Assembly: GCF_002811765.1 (NCBI RefSeq)
Contig: NZ_NPDR01000014.1
Location: 1 to 33,883, forward strand
Source: Leptospira saintgironsiae
GTDB taxonomy: Bacteria > Spirochaetota > Leptospiria > Leptospirales > Leptospiraceae
DNA length: 33,883 nucleotides
Direction: 5' to 3'
Shown here: piece by piece, positions 16,967 through 25,392 of the stretch
Layout of the letters: every line of letters starts with the position of its first letter
Numbering within the stretch: position 1 is the stretch's first letter
The notes under the pieces: generated by a model
Databases searched by the model: none
Told to the model about the DNA's origin: nothing
Seen by the model: the letters and a program-made list of their open reading frames with translations, nothing else
Program-made: the position numbers and the translations under genes

Positions 16967-19054
16967 TTGAAATTTCTCAGCAGGAAGATCCGGATTTTGG
17001 GCAAGAATAGAATACCGCATTGGCTCTTAGGATCTACACTATTCTTCTTTTTTTTAGGCTGCCAACCAGGAAGGGAAAGCCCTAAAGTCATACAAGGTAT
17101 CTTGGATCTTAGGCAATGGAATTTCCAAACGGACGGAAATATCCATCTGGATGGAGAATGGGAATTTTATTGGAATAGGCTTCTTCCAGATACCAATCCT
17201 AAAGAACAAACATCCTCAATCTCCTATATAAAGGTCCCATCAAAATGGGACAAAGGACGTAACGTCTCTCATAAATATCCGAGCTATGGTTTTGCAAGTT
17301 ATAGGGCCAAAGTATTATTGCCTGAAGCAAATACTCAACTCAGTCTTAAGATCTCTTCTATCAGCTCCTCTTATACTTTATTCGTAAATGGAAAAGAGAT
17401 CTCTAAAGGAGGAAATACAGGAAAAGAAGAATCTGAATATTCTCCAGGTTATAAACCAGGGGTTTTTAGTTTTATCTCAGACAAACCTGAGTTGGAGATT
17501 ATAATCCATGTTTCGAATTATAAATATTCTAATGGGTCCGGGATCTGGAATCCAATCCAATTAGGAAGTGTTGCTGATATCCAACAACTTTCCTTAAGAG
17601 CGACTATGCTGGATTCAATCACGTTCGGGACCTTGTTCGTGATGTCATTATATCATTTTACATTTTATTTAATGAGAAGAAGAGACCCTTCTGCTTTATT
17701 CTTTGCTGTGCTTTGCATGTGTATCGCACTTAGAGTTTCCTTTTATGGAGAAAGGATCTTTTATAACGTATTTCCACTTTTCAAAAACTATGAGTTTTCG
17801 GTAAGAGGAGAGATACTATTCTTATTTCTACTTTTGCCAGGAACAATTCTGTATGTCCAATCCATATTCAAGGAACAATTCAAAAAGGATAAAGTATTCA
17901 ATATTATATTTTACTTAAGTCTTCTTTTGGTTTTTTCTGCCGCATTCCTTCCTACAAAATTATTCACAATGTCTTTCTTCATTAATTCTTTAGAAATAAT
18001 GATGCTTGGAATTTTGACCTATTTGTTTTTTAGATTAGCATTCATGTCTATAAAAAAGATAGAAGGAGCCAGAATTTGTTTTTTCAGCCTAGTAGTAAAT
18101 TTGATCACAGTAGCAAATGATGTTCTGTATTTGAATAAGTTTATAGATTCTTTCTATATGGTTCATTACGGAGTTCTAGCTCTTGTTCTATCCCAATGCG
18201 TATTACTTGCCTCTAGATTTTCCAAAGGATTCGTTCTTGCGGAAGATTTGGGTGTGGAACTTAAAAAACTGAATATAAATTTAGAACAGATCGTAGTTGA
18301 AAGGACCGAAAATCTAAACGAATCTTTAAAACTTTTAAAAGGAGACCTTTCTCTTGCTAAAAAGTTACAACAGAAAACTCTGCCCACTCTCAATTTAAAC
18401 GGAAAGAATGTATCGATTCATCCATATTATCTTCCTATGTCGGAGATAGGAGGAGATTATTACGATATTTTCGAACTGGAGCCGGGTTATTTCAGACTAT
18501 TCTTGGTAGATGCGACAGGTCATGGAGTGCAAGCAGCACTTCTTACAATGACTATTAAGGCAGAGTTTGAAAGTATCAAGTTCACCAAGGATGAACCTTC
18601 TCGTATATTAGAGTTATTAAATGCAGCTTGCTGCCAAAAATATAGAAGTATTAATATTATATTCTCAGCAGTATTAGCTGATATAGATCTGAATAATAAT
18701 GTTCTGTATTATTCTTCTGCGGGTCATCCTCCTCAGGTTTTAAAACAAAAACAGGAAGGTGCAGATTATTTATATTCCAGAGGGCCAATCATAGGCCTAA
18801 AAAAAGAAGCTACCTATAAGAATGTGACAGTGCCTCTTCTTCCGGGGAATAGGATCTTTTTCTTTTCAGATGGTATTTTTGAAGAATTCGATCAGGAAAA
18901 AAAGGAATTCGGAGAAAATAGAGTTTTATCTATTTTGAGTAGAAATACTGGTATTCAAGAAGTGGCAGAGGATCTGATCTCTGAACTACAAATTTTTGTA
19001 GGACCGAGAGGTTTTCAGGATGATGTCACTTTACTTGCAGTAGAAGTGCATTAA
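16967..19054 (+). CDS. 7TM-DISM receptor with SpoIIE-type PP2C phosphatase domain
   Basis: This 695-residue protein is read from TTG 16967. That start gives a complete lipoprotein-like signal (MKFLSRK, hydrophobic core, FFFLGC), but the ribosome site is weak. An extracytoplasmic beta-rich DISM domain (about 42-205; LDGEWEFYWNRLL, VPSKWD, LFVNGKEIS) is followed by seven membrane helices (about 215-425), a short coiled linker (about 435-475) and a SpoIIE/PP2C phosphatase domain (about 480-693). The phosphatase motifs are present: EIGGDYYD, VDATGHG, SAGHPP, FSDGIFEEF and DDVT. It should bind an extracellular ligand and control a phosphoserine target such as an anti-sigma-factor antagonist. No such partner is encoded nearby. 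Its end overlaps the convergent gene by 4 bp. Confidence 0.9.
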   Translation: MKFLSRKIRILGKNRIPHWLLGSTLFFFFLGCQPGRESPKVIQGILDLRQWNFQTDGNIHLDGEWEFYWNRLLPDTNPKEQTSSISYIKVPSKWDKGRNVSHKYPSYGFASYRAKVLLPEANTQLSLKISSISSSYTLFVNGKEISKGGNTGKEESEYSPGYKPGVFSFISDKPELEIIIHVSNYKYSNGSGIWNPIQLGSVADIQQLSLRATMLDSITFGTLFVMSLYHFTFYLMRRRDPSALFFAVLCMCIALRVSFYGERIFYNVFPLFKNYEFSVRGEILFLFLLLPGTILYVQSIFKEQFKKDKVFNIIFYLSLLLVFSAAFLPTKLFTMSFFINSLEIMMLGILTYLFFRLAFMSIKKIEGARICFFSLVVNLITVANDVLYLNKFIDSFYMVHYGVLALVLSQCVLLASRFSKGFVLAEDLGVELKKLNINLEQIVVERTENLNESLKLLKGDLSLAKKLQQKTLPTLNLNGKNVSIHPYYLPMSEIGGDYYDIFELEPGYFRLFLVDATGHGVQAALLTMTIKAEFESIKFTKDEPSRILELLNAACCQKYRSINIIFSAVLADIDLNNNVLYYSSAGHPPQVLKQKQEGADYLYSRGPIIGLKKEATYKNVTVPLLPGNRIFFFSDGIFEEFDQEKKEFGENRVLSILSRNTGIQEVAEDLISELQIFVGPRGFQDDVTLLAVEVH

Positions 19055-20292
19055 AATTCCTTAATTTTCAAAGAAGCTATAGGCAAAGAGTATAACCCTC
19101 TCGAAGTTTTGTCGAAAGAAGGGAAATACACCCTGTCCTCGAATGGGACAGAAACTGAGATATCCTTAATTTTAGACCCATCATGCATTGAATAGTAAAG
19201 AGGCTTTTTGCCACTCTGATCAATTATGAGTATTCCTGTATTATGAGAGATGGGCAAAATTTTCTGAGGCAATGATAGTATTACTTTTTTAAGCCAAGGA
19301 TTTTTATGAACAAAGTTGACAAGCCCAGATCTTTTTTTGATAATTCCAGTCCACATCCTTCCGCTTTCGTCTCTTTCCAATCCATCTGCAAGACCAGGAA
19401 GATTTTCGAATAGTATTTCTGAACTTCCTTGATTCTTCCCAGAAAGAAATGCTCGGATAATTCTAAACTTAGTTGTTTCAGTGAATACAACTGACTCTTC
19501 CTTTCCTTCAGAACTTTTTTCGAGAAGTATCCCATCTACGAAAGTAAATCCGCTCAATACAAGTGAGATCGTATTTTTATTTCTATCCAACATCCAAAGT
19601 TTTCCATGCGGGTAAAGTCCTATTGCTTCTGGGACAGCGCCACTCCCCATGGCGGCATCCACTCTTTCAAATGGTTCAGTGATATAGATACGATTTCCAT
19701 CTTCGGAGACAGCCAGATCATTGCATAAAGAGAATGGTCTTGAATTGGAAGAATTTAGATCTTGGAGGGATACAGTTGGCATATCTAAGAACGAATACAC
19801 TTTTTCAAATTCTTCTTTTTCTAATTTAGGAAGATCTAAAATTATCGATTCTATCTTTTTAGTTTCAGTATCTACTTCATAGAGACCTACTCTATCTTTT
19901 TCTTCGTAGGTTTCACCTCCGAGTCTGGAAGCACATACTAAAATTTTACTTTTGCTCTTATCTGAATATTGCATTCCGGCGGGATTGACTGGTGGTTTTA
20001 CCCATTGTTCTGCCTTTCCGGTTTTAAAATTTAATCTCCAGATCCAACCATCCATTCCGGAAGCATATCCAAGCCCTTTGGGACGATCGAAAATTAGATC
20101 ATCATGCCCAGGCAAATCAGTCATTTCGACTTTTAGCCCGCTTTTAAACGGATCTTGTTTGTCTTGTACTTCTGAGATGGAAGAAGGAACATCTCCCAAT
20201 TTATAAGGCTCTCCTATTTTGATCCCGGAAGGATTACATGTATAAACAAGGATAAAAGTGGATAATATTATAATTTTATGATTCGATTTCAT
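19051..20292 (-). CDS. SMP-30/strictosidine-synthase-like lipoprotein
   Basis: This 413-residue protein has a short signal sequence with possible lipobox VYTC (Cys19). It shows beta-propeller features of the SMP-30/gluconolactonase/strictosidine-synthase group: NDLAVSEDGNRIYITEP at about 190-206, FVDGILLE, VVFTETTKFRIIR and LPGLADGLERDESGRMW. Members are usually metal-dependent lactonases or esterases on the outer face of a membrane. The substrate cannot be told from sequence. Its ATG overlaps the stop of the M24-like peptidase by 4 bp, so the two are translationally coupled. It is convergent with the phosphatase gene. Confidence 0.82.
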   Translation of the reverse strand: MKSNHKIIILSTFILVYTCNPSGIKIGEPYKLGDVPSSISEVQDKQDPFKSGLKVEMTDLPGHDDLIFDRPKGLGYASGMDGWIWRLNFKTGKAEQWVKPPVNPAGMQYSDKSKSKILVCASRLGGETYEEKDRVGLYEVDTETKKIESIILDLPKLEKEEFEKVYSFLDMPTVSLQDLNSSNSRPFSLCNDLAVSEDGNRIYITEPFERVDAAMGSGAVPEAIGLYPHGKLWMLDRNKNTISLVLSGFTFVDGILLEKSSEGKEESVVFTETTKFRIIRAFLSGKNQGSSEILFENLPGLADGLERDESGRMWTGIIKKRSGLVNFVHKNPWLKKVILSLPQKILPISHNTGILIIDQSGKKPLYYSMHDGSKIKDISVSVPFEDRVYFPSFDKTSRGLYSLPIASLKIKEF

Positions 20293-21176
20293 ACTGCTTC
20301 CAATAATTTTCCGTATTTTTGAACATGAGGAACTTGCTCATCCAACCAATATGCTTTGTCTTTTTCTACCACAAGGATCTCTTCGAATTTAAAGCCCGTT
20401 TTTCCTCTTCCTAAATGAGGTTCAATCGCCCAAAGACCAGTCTTTTCCCCTTCATGATCCGGAGTCAAAAGTTCGGGAAGTACCTTATGACTAAGAAATT
20501 CAAAGGATCCCTGTAGACTAAACCAACTTGCAAAACTAACAGGCAATATGGGAAAAGAAATATTAGGTAAATGTACTTTATAAACTCTATGTCCAAGAAC
20601 TGCAAATGGATACAAAGAGTGAACATTATCGAATCCATTTTGTTTTGCATCCTGATCTATCTTATGCCAGATCTCAGAAGAACTCATAGAAGAAGAAAAT
20701 AGTTTAGGAAGTTCTGCCCTGAGTTTTAATAGATATCTCATTCCGTTATCCAACTCAGTATTTTTATTTAGAGATGAAGAATATCCAATGTCACCGATAT
20801 ATCCATCCACAACGGGAGACACATCTAAAATGAAAGATTCGTCTGCTTGTAATCTTCTTTTACTTGGATGGAATTGAGTGAATCTTTTATAACCGTCAAA
20901 TCTTGCATGTTCTCCGAACCAAGCAAAAGGACGATGTAAGAATGCTTTGACTCCATGATCTCTCAAGAATGTTTCCATTCGTTTCACTGCTTGTATTTCG
21001 GTCCAACCTTCTCGTATTTCCTTTTCTGTCTCGGTAACACATTGGTAGGCCAATCTCTGGGCTTTTAAAAATCCTTCCTTTTCTTCTTGGGTAGGAGTGT
21101 GGATAGATTTGGAAGTGTATTTGGAAATTTTGGAGGAGAGTTTGGATAATAATCCTTTTCTTCTTTCTATTGGCAT
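20289..21176 (-). CDS. M24 family metallopeptidase (Xaa-Pro aminopeptidase-like)
   Basis: This 295-residue protein has no signal peptide and is probably cytoplasmic. It shows a pita-bread metallopeptidase pattern: Asp118 in FILDVSP, Asp129 eleven residues later in GDIGYS, His in GHRVYKVHL, Glu in WAIEPHLG and Glu in KFEEILVVE. All five expected metal ligands therefore seem present. The protein lacks the N-terminal creatinase domain of full aminopeptidase P and is close to the length of a bare catalytic domain plus about 30 basic N-terminal residues. Cleavage of N-terminal Xaa-Pro bonds is likely but not certain; some M24 proteins have other substrates. It is coupled to the SMP-30-like gene. 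Confidence 0.82.
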   Translation of the reverse strand: MPIERRKGLLSKLSSKISKYTSKSIHTPTQEEKEGFLKAQRLAYQCVTETEKEIREGWTEIQAVKRMETFLRDHGVKAFLHRPFAWFGEHARFDGYKRFTQFHPSKRRLQADESFILDVSPVVDGYIGDIGYSSSLNKNTELDNGMRYLLKLRAELPKLFSSSMSSSEIWHKIDQDAKQNGFDNVHSLYPFAVLGHRVYKVHLPNISFPILPVSFASWFSLQGSFEFLSHKVLPELLTPDHEGEKTGLWAIEPHLGRGKTGFKFEEILVVEKDKAYWLDEQVPHVQKYGKLLEAV

Positions 21177-21262
21177 ATAGTTTCTCTAAGCTCGAATAGA
21201 AGAAGAGTAACAGAGAGAAGAAAGTTCTGCTTGAATGATTCCGGTATGAAGTAAAATTTAAA

Positions 21263-22057
21263 TTAGATCAGATCACCAGATTCGCAAAACCGAACCTCGA
21301 TAGATTTTAGATGTCCGAAAAATAAAGAAGGAACAAATCCAAAATTTTCTTTAAAAGTCCGAGTGAAATGTGCCGAGTCGGAGAAACCCGCGGAATGTGC
21401 TGCCTCTGTAAGGCTCTTACCTTCTTTCAAAAGTTTTGCTGCTTCTAAGATCCGAACCCATAATAAGTATCTGCGCATCGGGATCCCTAAATTTTCCTTA
21501 AAAAGACGGATCAACCTGTCTTCTGAAACAGAAAAATTTTTACCTATCTCCTTCATTCGAATACTATCAGGCAATTCCTTACGGATCATATTTGCGATCT
21601 GGACAATTCTTTCATCCGTGACCTTTTCTAATTTTTGAAATGGAAAAACTGCTCTAAGCATATCTAAATGTAATTCCCAAGCTTCCTCATCATTTAGTTT
21701 TCCGTAATATAATTCCCAAAGTCTCTCGATTAAAGGCAAGAAAGGAGAGATATCCAACTTCTTCACTTCTCCTACTTTTGCAAACTTTGAGATGGATGAA
21801 TATTCGTAGGTTTCCGGATCAATGAGTAAGGCGATCATCTCCACGCCAGGAGAAACAGTTTTATGATATGTATTGGGACCTACCAAGGCCGCGCGATATT
21901 CTTCTTTTCCTTTTTCAGTTTCGATATGGATGTTATTTTTTAAGGAAATGGCCAAGGTAGCTGCATAATGGGTATGGAAATCTGTCTGCATGGAATTCGT
22001 AACAAACATCACTCGACCATTCCATAGATATACAATTCCTCTACTTTCAAAATCCAT
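21263..22057 (-). CDS. AraC family transcriptional regulator
   Basis: This 264-residue protein has an N-terminal cupin-like sensor half (about 5-150, with HTHYAATLAISL) and a C-terminal AraC DNA-binding domain (about 160-250). Two HTH units are visible: RMKEIGKNFSVSEDRLIRLF and SLTEAAHSAGFSDSAHFTRT, followed by FKENFGFVPSLFF. It is divergent from the Cys-rich lipoprotein gene across 125 bp, so that gene is the first candidate target. The peptidase/SMP-30 pair lies downstream on the same strand after 86 nt. Ligand unknown. Confidence 0.9.
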   Translation of the reverse strand: MDFESRGIVYLWNGRVMFVTNSMQTDFHTHYAATLAISLKNNIHIETEKGKEEYRAALVGPNTYHKTVSPGVEMIALLIDPETYEYSSISKFAKVGEVKKLDISPFLPLIERLWELYYGKLNDEEAWELHLDMLRAVFPFQKLEKVTDERIVQIANMIRKELPDSIRMKEIGKNFSVSEDRLIRLFKENLGIPMRRYLLWVRILEAAKLLKEGKSLTEAAHSAGFSDSAHFTRTFKENFGFVPSLFFGHLKSIEVRFCESGDLI

Positions 22058-22182
22058 ATAAGATTATAACCTATTTGGGTTATTTCACACTTCCTTTCAA
22101 TTTTAATTTTGTTGTCCTGATAAGACCCTAAAAATTCTATATTATTAGTTAATAAAAAGTAAGCCTGTTTGAATTTCGGATA
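22058..22182. promoter_or_regulatory. Divergent control region of AraC regulator and lipoprotein gene
   Basis: These 125 bp hold the promoters of both divergent genes. The near-palindrome TTATTAGTTAATAA at about 22142-22155 lies about 30 nt upstream of the lipoprotein start and could be an operator or a promoter core. The assignment is by position only. Confidence 0.4.
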
Positions 22183-23310
22183 ATGTATCAACTTCTAATA
22201 TCATTTATATTCTTTTTTATAATATTCACATCCTGCTTCCAATCTTCCGGGAACCCACAACTGGAACAACTAACTACGCTCGCAGCAGTTTCCGGAATTT
22301 CCTCTTCCGGAGGACAAATTGAGATCCCGGAAGAGGCTCCAAAGATTGAAATTCTTTCTGTTAGTCCTGAAAATTACAAACCGGGAGATTTGGTTACAGT
22401 TAATTATAAGATCTCTCAGGTAGGTACTGGAATGTGGACAGGGCCTGTCTCTTTTTATCTAGCTGATAGTAATAATTGTATGGGATCTTGCCTCTCCATA
22501 AGGGATACACTCAATAATCCATGGACAACACAAGATATTGGAAATTTTACGAGCTACTTCAATTCTACTTCTTGGCCATATGGAAATTACAATTTTTCTC
22601 TTCTCGTGAATAATCAAATTGTAGCAAAGTCGAAACCATTAGAAAGTATGATCACTCACGTGACTGCATCTACATTGACGATGAATGGTTCTGCTTTGAG
22701 CGTAACGATCAATTCCGCAGCGGACGAAAAACTTTATAAGCTAAATGTTGGACCTACATATAAAGATTTTATAGTCGGTATTGATTTAGTAGAATTCGAA
22801 TCGATCAGCAATGCCTCACTGTACCCGCCTGGTTCAAACGGATCCGATATTATGAAAAACACCTCGATATCTCCAGGTGGATCATTGACTTCAAAAAATT
22901 CCATCCATTATCCGCAAGCAACAGGGAATTATGAAATTCTACTTGTTGATAAATCAGGATCTTTTCCCGTTTCGTTTACGATACAGGCAAAAAACACATC
23001 CGTATCCGGAGGTGGAAGTTGTAATAATGTTGGTTCTATTTTTGATAGTGAAGGTTGTACGGATCATGTTGTTGGTACACTTATGACGTCTGACATATGC
23101 GATAATGGTGCCGGTGCCTGGAGTTCAACTCAAACCTGTGCCCAAAGAAATCCAGGGCTCACTGTATCAGGAAAATGTACTTCGTTTGAATTTATTTCTT
23201 TTTGGAATTACGAATTCGTAACCAGAACAACTTATTCGAATACTTCCAGCCCGGTTAGTACTGCAACTGCTAACAGCAATTGTAGCGATGGTTTATTCCA
23301 AGCGAATTGA
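22183..23310 (+). CDS. Cys-rich putative surface lipoprotein
   Basis: This 375-residue protein has a clear lipoprotein signal (MYQLLISFIFFFIIFTSC, lipobox FTSC, Cys18), then a Ser/Gly/Pro-rich linker. A region at about 50-130 (IEILSVSPENYKPGDLVTVNYKIS) resembles an Ig-like/CARDB-type beta-sandwich. A middle domain follows (about 160-265), and the C-terminal part (about 275-375) has seven Cys residues beginning with GGSCNN, probably disulfide-bonded outside the cytoplasm. It is likely anchored in the outer membrane or periplasm. I do not recognise a named family. It ends 31 nt before the left border of the toxin-cassette array and is the last gene before it. Confidence 0.78.
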   Translation: MYQLLISFIFFFIIFTSCFQSSGNPQLEQLTTLAAVSGISSSGGQIEIPEEAPKIEILSVSPENYKPGDLVTVNYKISQVGTGMWTGPVSFYLADSNNCMGSCLSIRDTLNNPWTTQDIGNFTSYFNSTSWPYGNYNFSLLVNNQIVAKSKPLESMITHVTASTLTMNGSALSVTINSAADEKLYKLNVGPTYKDFIVGIDLVEFESISNASLYPPGSNGSDIMKNTSISPGGSLTSKNSIHYPQATGNYEILLVDKSGSFPVSFTIQAKNTSVSGGGSCNNVGSIFDSEGCTDHVVGTLMTSDICDNGAGAWSSTQTCAQRNPGLTVSGKCTSFEFISFWNYEFVTRTTYSNTSSPVSTATANSNCSDGLFQAN

Positions 23311-23341
23311 ACTTCACTTTAATTTAGAGCAAAAAAGGAAG

Positions 23342-23449
23342 TTAATCCTCGAATCGGACTCTTGCGCAGTGCATTCTTTCCTCTTGCGGTGTCATTCCAA
23401 AGGCTAACTTAGCCTCGCCTTTAATGTTCGCCCAGATCTTCTCAAACAT
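23342..23449 (-). pseudogene. 5' remnant of a Hint-toxin gene (third copy)
   Basis: Reading leftward from ATG 23449, the first 19 codons encode MFEKIWANIKGEAKLAFGM, which matches the start of the 1325-residue protein at 30007 except for two substitutions. The match then stops and the frame continues as TPQEERMHCARVRFED before TAA (23342-23344). The Hint domain and everything after it are absent. This marks the left border of the cassette array, cut by deletion or recombination at codon 20. It could instead be a short expressed ORF, but no domain remains. Confidence 0.75.
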
Positions 23450-23681
23450 ACCTTCCGCTGACTTGGGCAACCCCCTCGACAAGCTCGGGACCGGGCTACT
23501 TCGGGTTCGCTATTCGCTCATCCCTTCGCTACTCTTACTTAAAGCTATAACTCATACTTATAATCTTGCTCGGGACTAAAGCCCTACGTATCCCTGTCGC
23601 TTACTTTAAAAGCATGGTTTATCTCTTCTAATTCAGATCCCTCTTCATTAGAAAATCGTTGTTAAAGAACTTAAGGCCTCT

Positions 23682-23697
23682 CTGCACAATTGTGCAG
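23682..23697. promoter_or_regulatory. Perfect 16-bp palindrome, copy A
   Basis: CTGCACAATTGTGCAG is a perfect palindrome, present unchanged at 30239-30254, while flanking bases differ between copies. It lies about 230 bp upstream of the Hint-gene start. It could be an operator for a dimeric regulator or a recombination site. No family is recognised. Confidence 0.6.
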
Positions 23698-23713
23698 TTA
23701 GCCCTATTACTGT

Positions 23714-23753
23714 AAAAGGCCTGAACCAATCTATTAGATCAGTCAGGCCTTTT
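23714..23753. terminator. Bidirectional terminator hairpin, copy A
   Basis: AAAAGGCCTGA (23714-23724) pairs perfectly with TCAGGCCTTTT (23743-23753), an 11-bp stem flanked by A and T runs on both strands. An inner ATCT/AGAT pairing is possible. It follows the stop of the nuclease copy by about 70 nt on the minus strand. The equivalent hairpin at 30271-30309 has a different stem sequence but keeps pairing. Confidence 0.8.
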
Positions 23754-23819
23754 ACCTTTTATATCATACTTTGATAATGTCTGTCAAACAGCTTTCTAAA
23801 TATTACCTTTAAATGATTA

Positions 23820-24821
23820 TTATTCTTCTATGATAGGGTTTTCTGATGAACTCCCAAGTTCTTGGTTCAGAAAGATACCTGTCTTCAATATGGTCGCTAT
23901 ATCATCATTCTTATTTGATGAATAAAGAACATCGCCTACGTATCGACCATAGATGTCCTTTCCTTTGCTCTTTACTATTACCTGTTTACCCTTAGGGAGT
24001 TTCTTTTCGAGAAAGTGGAAGGAACTCTTACCTTCTTTTGTACCAAGTTCAGCAGCCCAAACTTTATGTAATCTGATTCTCTGCCTGGATGTTAAGTCAA
24101 AACCCAGGTTTAGTTGTACTATGATCGTATCTCCGTCTACAACTCGCTCCACTTGGCCTGAGTATATGTAAAGGGTTGCATCCTTCGAGTTTAGTTTTGT
24201 TAGAATATTCTTACCATGCTTTTTACTAACTTCTACTAAAGTATTCTCTTTAAACTTAATTTTGCTTTCTAAGCTTAGGTAACAATAAAATCCTAAGTCC
24301 AGGCTAAGTTTCCTTGAAATTGTTTTAATGATTTTATAATGGTTTAACTTTCCAGTTGGACGGTCCCATCTAGGCGTTTTGCCTACATATAACTCACCGG
24401 ATTCTCTCAGGCGAATCACAAGGTCTTCTAAGGTCCAGTTGTTTCGGATTATTTCTGTTTCTAATGTTTTACGAAGTTTCGCATCTTCTATTCCAGATAG
24501 TATTCTGTAATAACTCCAGTTGAGATTGGGATTAACCTTTGATTCTCCGTATACCTCATAGAACTTCTTAGCATAGAATAACATTCTCTCCGAAAAACCT
24601 CGTTTGAGTTTCTTTTTTAACTCTGTAGAGAGGATCTTGATCCAGCTTCCTTTGCTTCTTTCTGTTGTATTTAAACCTTTCTCTACTTGGTTGAGCAGCT
24701 TGCCTAACTCTCGATTTGCTTGTATGACGTAGGAGTTCTTTCCTAGTGCAGTATCATTACCTAATCTCTAATAGAGCTTAATGATCTTATTCGAGAGAAT
24801 ATTTAGGGCCTTCTTGTCCAT
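23820..24821 (-). pseudogene. DUF1016_N-like/SNase nuclease, broken by a TAG codon
   Basis: The sequence is collinear with the intact gene at 31120-32136. From ATG 24821 it reads MDKKALNILSNKIIKLY and then TAG at 24768-24770, where the intact copy has GAG (Glu). After this one nonsense codon the frame is open to TAA 23820. The part after Met 24584 (254 codons) still contains most of the DUF1016_N-like region and the whole SNase domain (VVDGDT, RIRLHKVWAAE, DIYGRYVG), so a truncated nuclease might still be made by internal initiation. It ends in IIEE without the GENRV tail of the other copy. The intergenic repeat begins at its stop codon. Confidence 0.85.
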
Positions 24822-24856
24822 TGGAATGCGCTTTGATCACAAGGAGGATATAATAA

Positions 24857-24885
24857 AAAAACTCCCCGGCAATTGGGGAGTTTTT
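24857..24885 (-). terminator. Intrinsic terminator after the 150-aa gene, copy A
   Basis: A perfect stem AAAAACTCCCC / GGGGAGTTTTT with a 7-nt loop lies 39 nt after the stop of the 24924-25376 gene and before the nuclease copy. On the minus strand it ends in a T run. It separates the lipoprotein/150-aa pair from the nuclease. The same element with one mismatch is at 32172-32200. Confidence 0.85.
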
Positions 24886-24923
24886 AACAAAAATAAGATA
24901 TTATGCAATTCTAATTTGTAAAC

Positions 24924-25376
24924 TTAAGGCCTTCCGCGTTTGCAAGTCTTCAATACCTTATCATCTACTTCATTTGTCTTCGTATCATAAGGAGTAAACT
25001 GGAGGTATTTAATCGTGTCGCCCACTCGCAAGGTTATAACGTAAGAATCCCCTCCGCATTCATCTAATCCTTCGATCTTGTCGAAATTATCTCTATCTGA
25101 ATCTAAGACTGGAGAATACTTCTGAAGAAACGGAAAGGTGTCCTTACTTTTCTTCGCTCCGAAGTAGTAATAATAACCATCAAAGGCTCCTTTTGGCCGT
25201 TTTAGAATGACGTATGCGAGCTTTTCTCCTGATACAAGAGCTGTTCCGGATTCTTTGGTTGAATATGCAATTATATCTTCATTTGAGGAACCCTGATATA
25301 TCAAATAACCTAAATATACAATGACAACTAAAAGAATTAGGATAACTATCAAGTATAATTGTTGGATAAATTTCAT
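24924..25376 (-). CDS. Membrane-anchored 150-aa cassette protein, copy A
   Basis: One N-terminal membrane helix (about residues 7-28) is followed by a soluble domain of about 118 residues containing LAYVILKRPKG, GYYYYFG, KIEGLDEC and VGDTIKYLQF, ending KTCKRGRP. By hand count the soluble part differs from the 32238-32690 protein at only 19 positions, while the membrane anchors have diverged. Two Cys residues (in DEC and KTC) could form a disulfide outside the membrane. It follows the lipoprotein gene by 16 nt and is followed by a terminator. Family unknown. A conserved accessory or second immunity protein of the cassette is possible. Confidence 0.78.
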   Translation of the reverse strand: MKFIQQLYLIVILILLVVIVYLGYLIYQGSSNEDIIAYSTKESGTALVSGEKLAYVILKRPKGAFDGYYYYFGAKKSKDTFPFLQKYSPVLDSDRDNFDKIEGLDECGGDSYVITLRVGDTIKYLQFTPYDTKTNEVDDKVLKTCKRGRP

Positions 25377-25392
25377 ATACTAATCTCTTAAA

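Larger units (their letters stand above)
23393..23821 (-). repeat. Conserved non-coding cassette leader, copy A
   Basis: This segment of about 430 bp aligns with 29951-30377. The 47-bp block 23568-23614 and the 52-bp block 23621-23672 are identical to 30124-30170 and 30178-30229. It contains, in minus-strand order, the end of the nuclease gene, a terminator, a 16-bp palindrome, an inverted repeat TTCTAAT/ATTAGAA (23627-23653) and the start of the Hint-gene remnant. A 2-bp length difference just upstream of the ATG (53 against 51 bp to a shared GGGTTCGC) indicates that this stretch is not coding. Likely a promoter/leader and a recombination homology block. Confidence 0.85.

Noticed and set aside
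23682..23710. Integron-type attC site around the palindrome.
   Set aside because: The bases after it (GTTAGCC, GTTGGCC) do not fit the GTTRRRY core, and no integrase is present.
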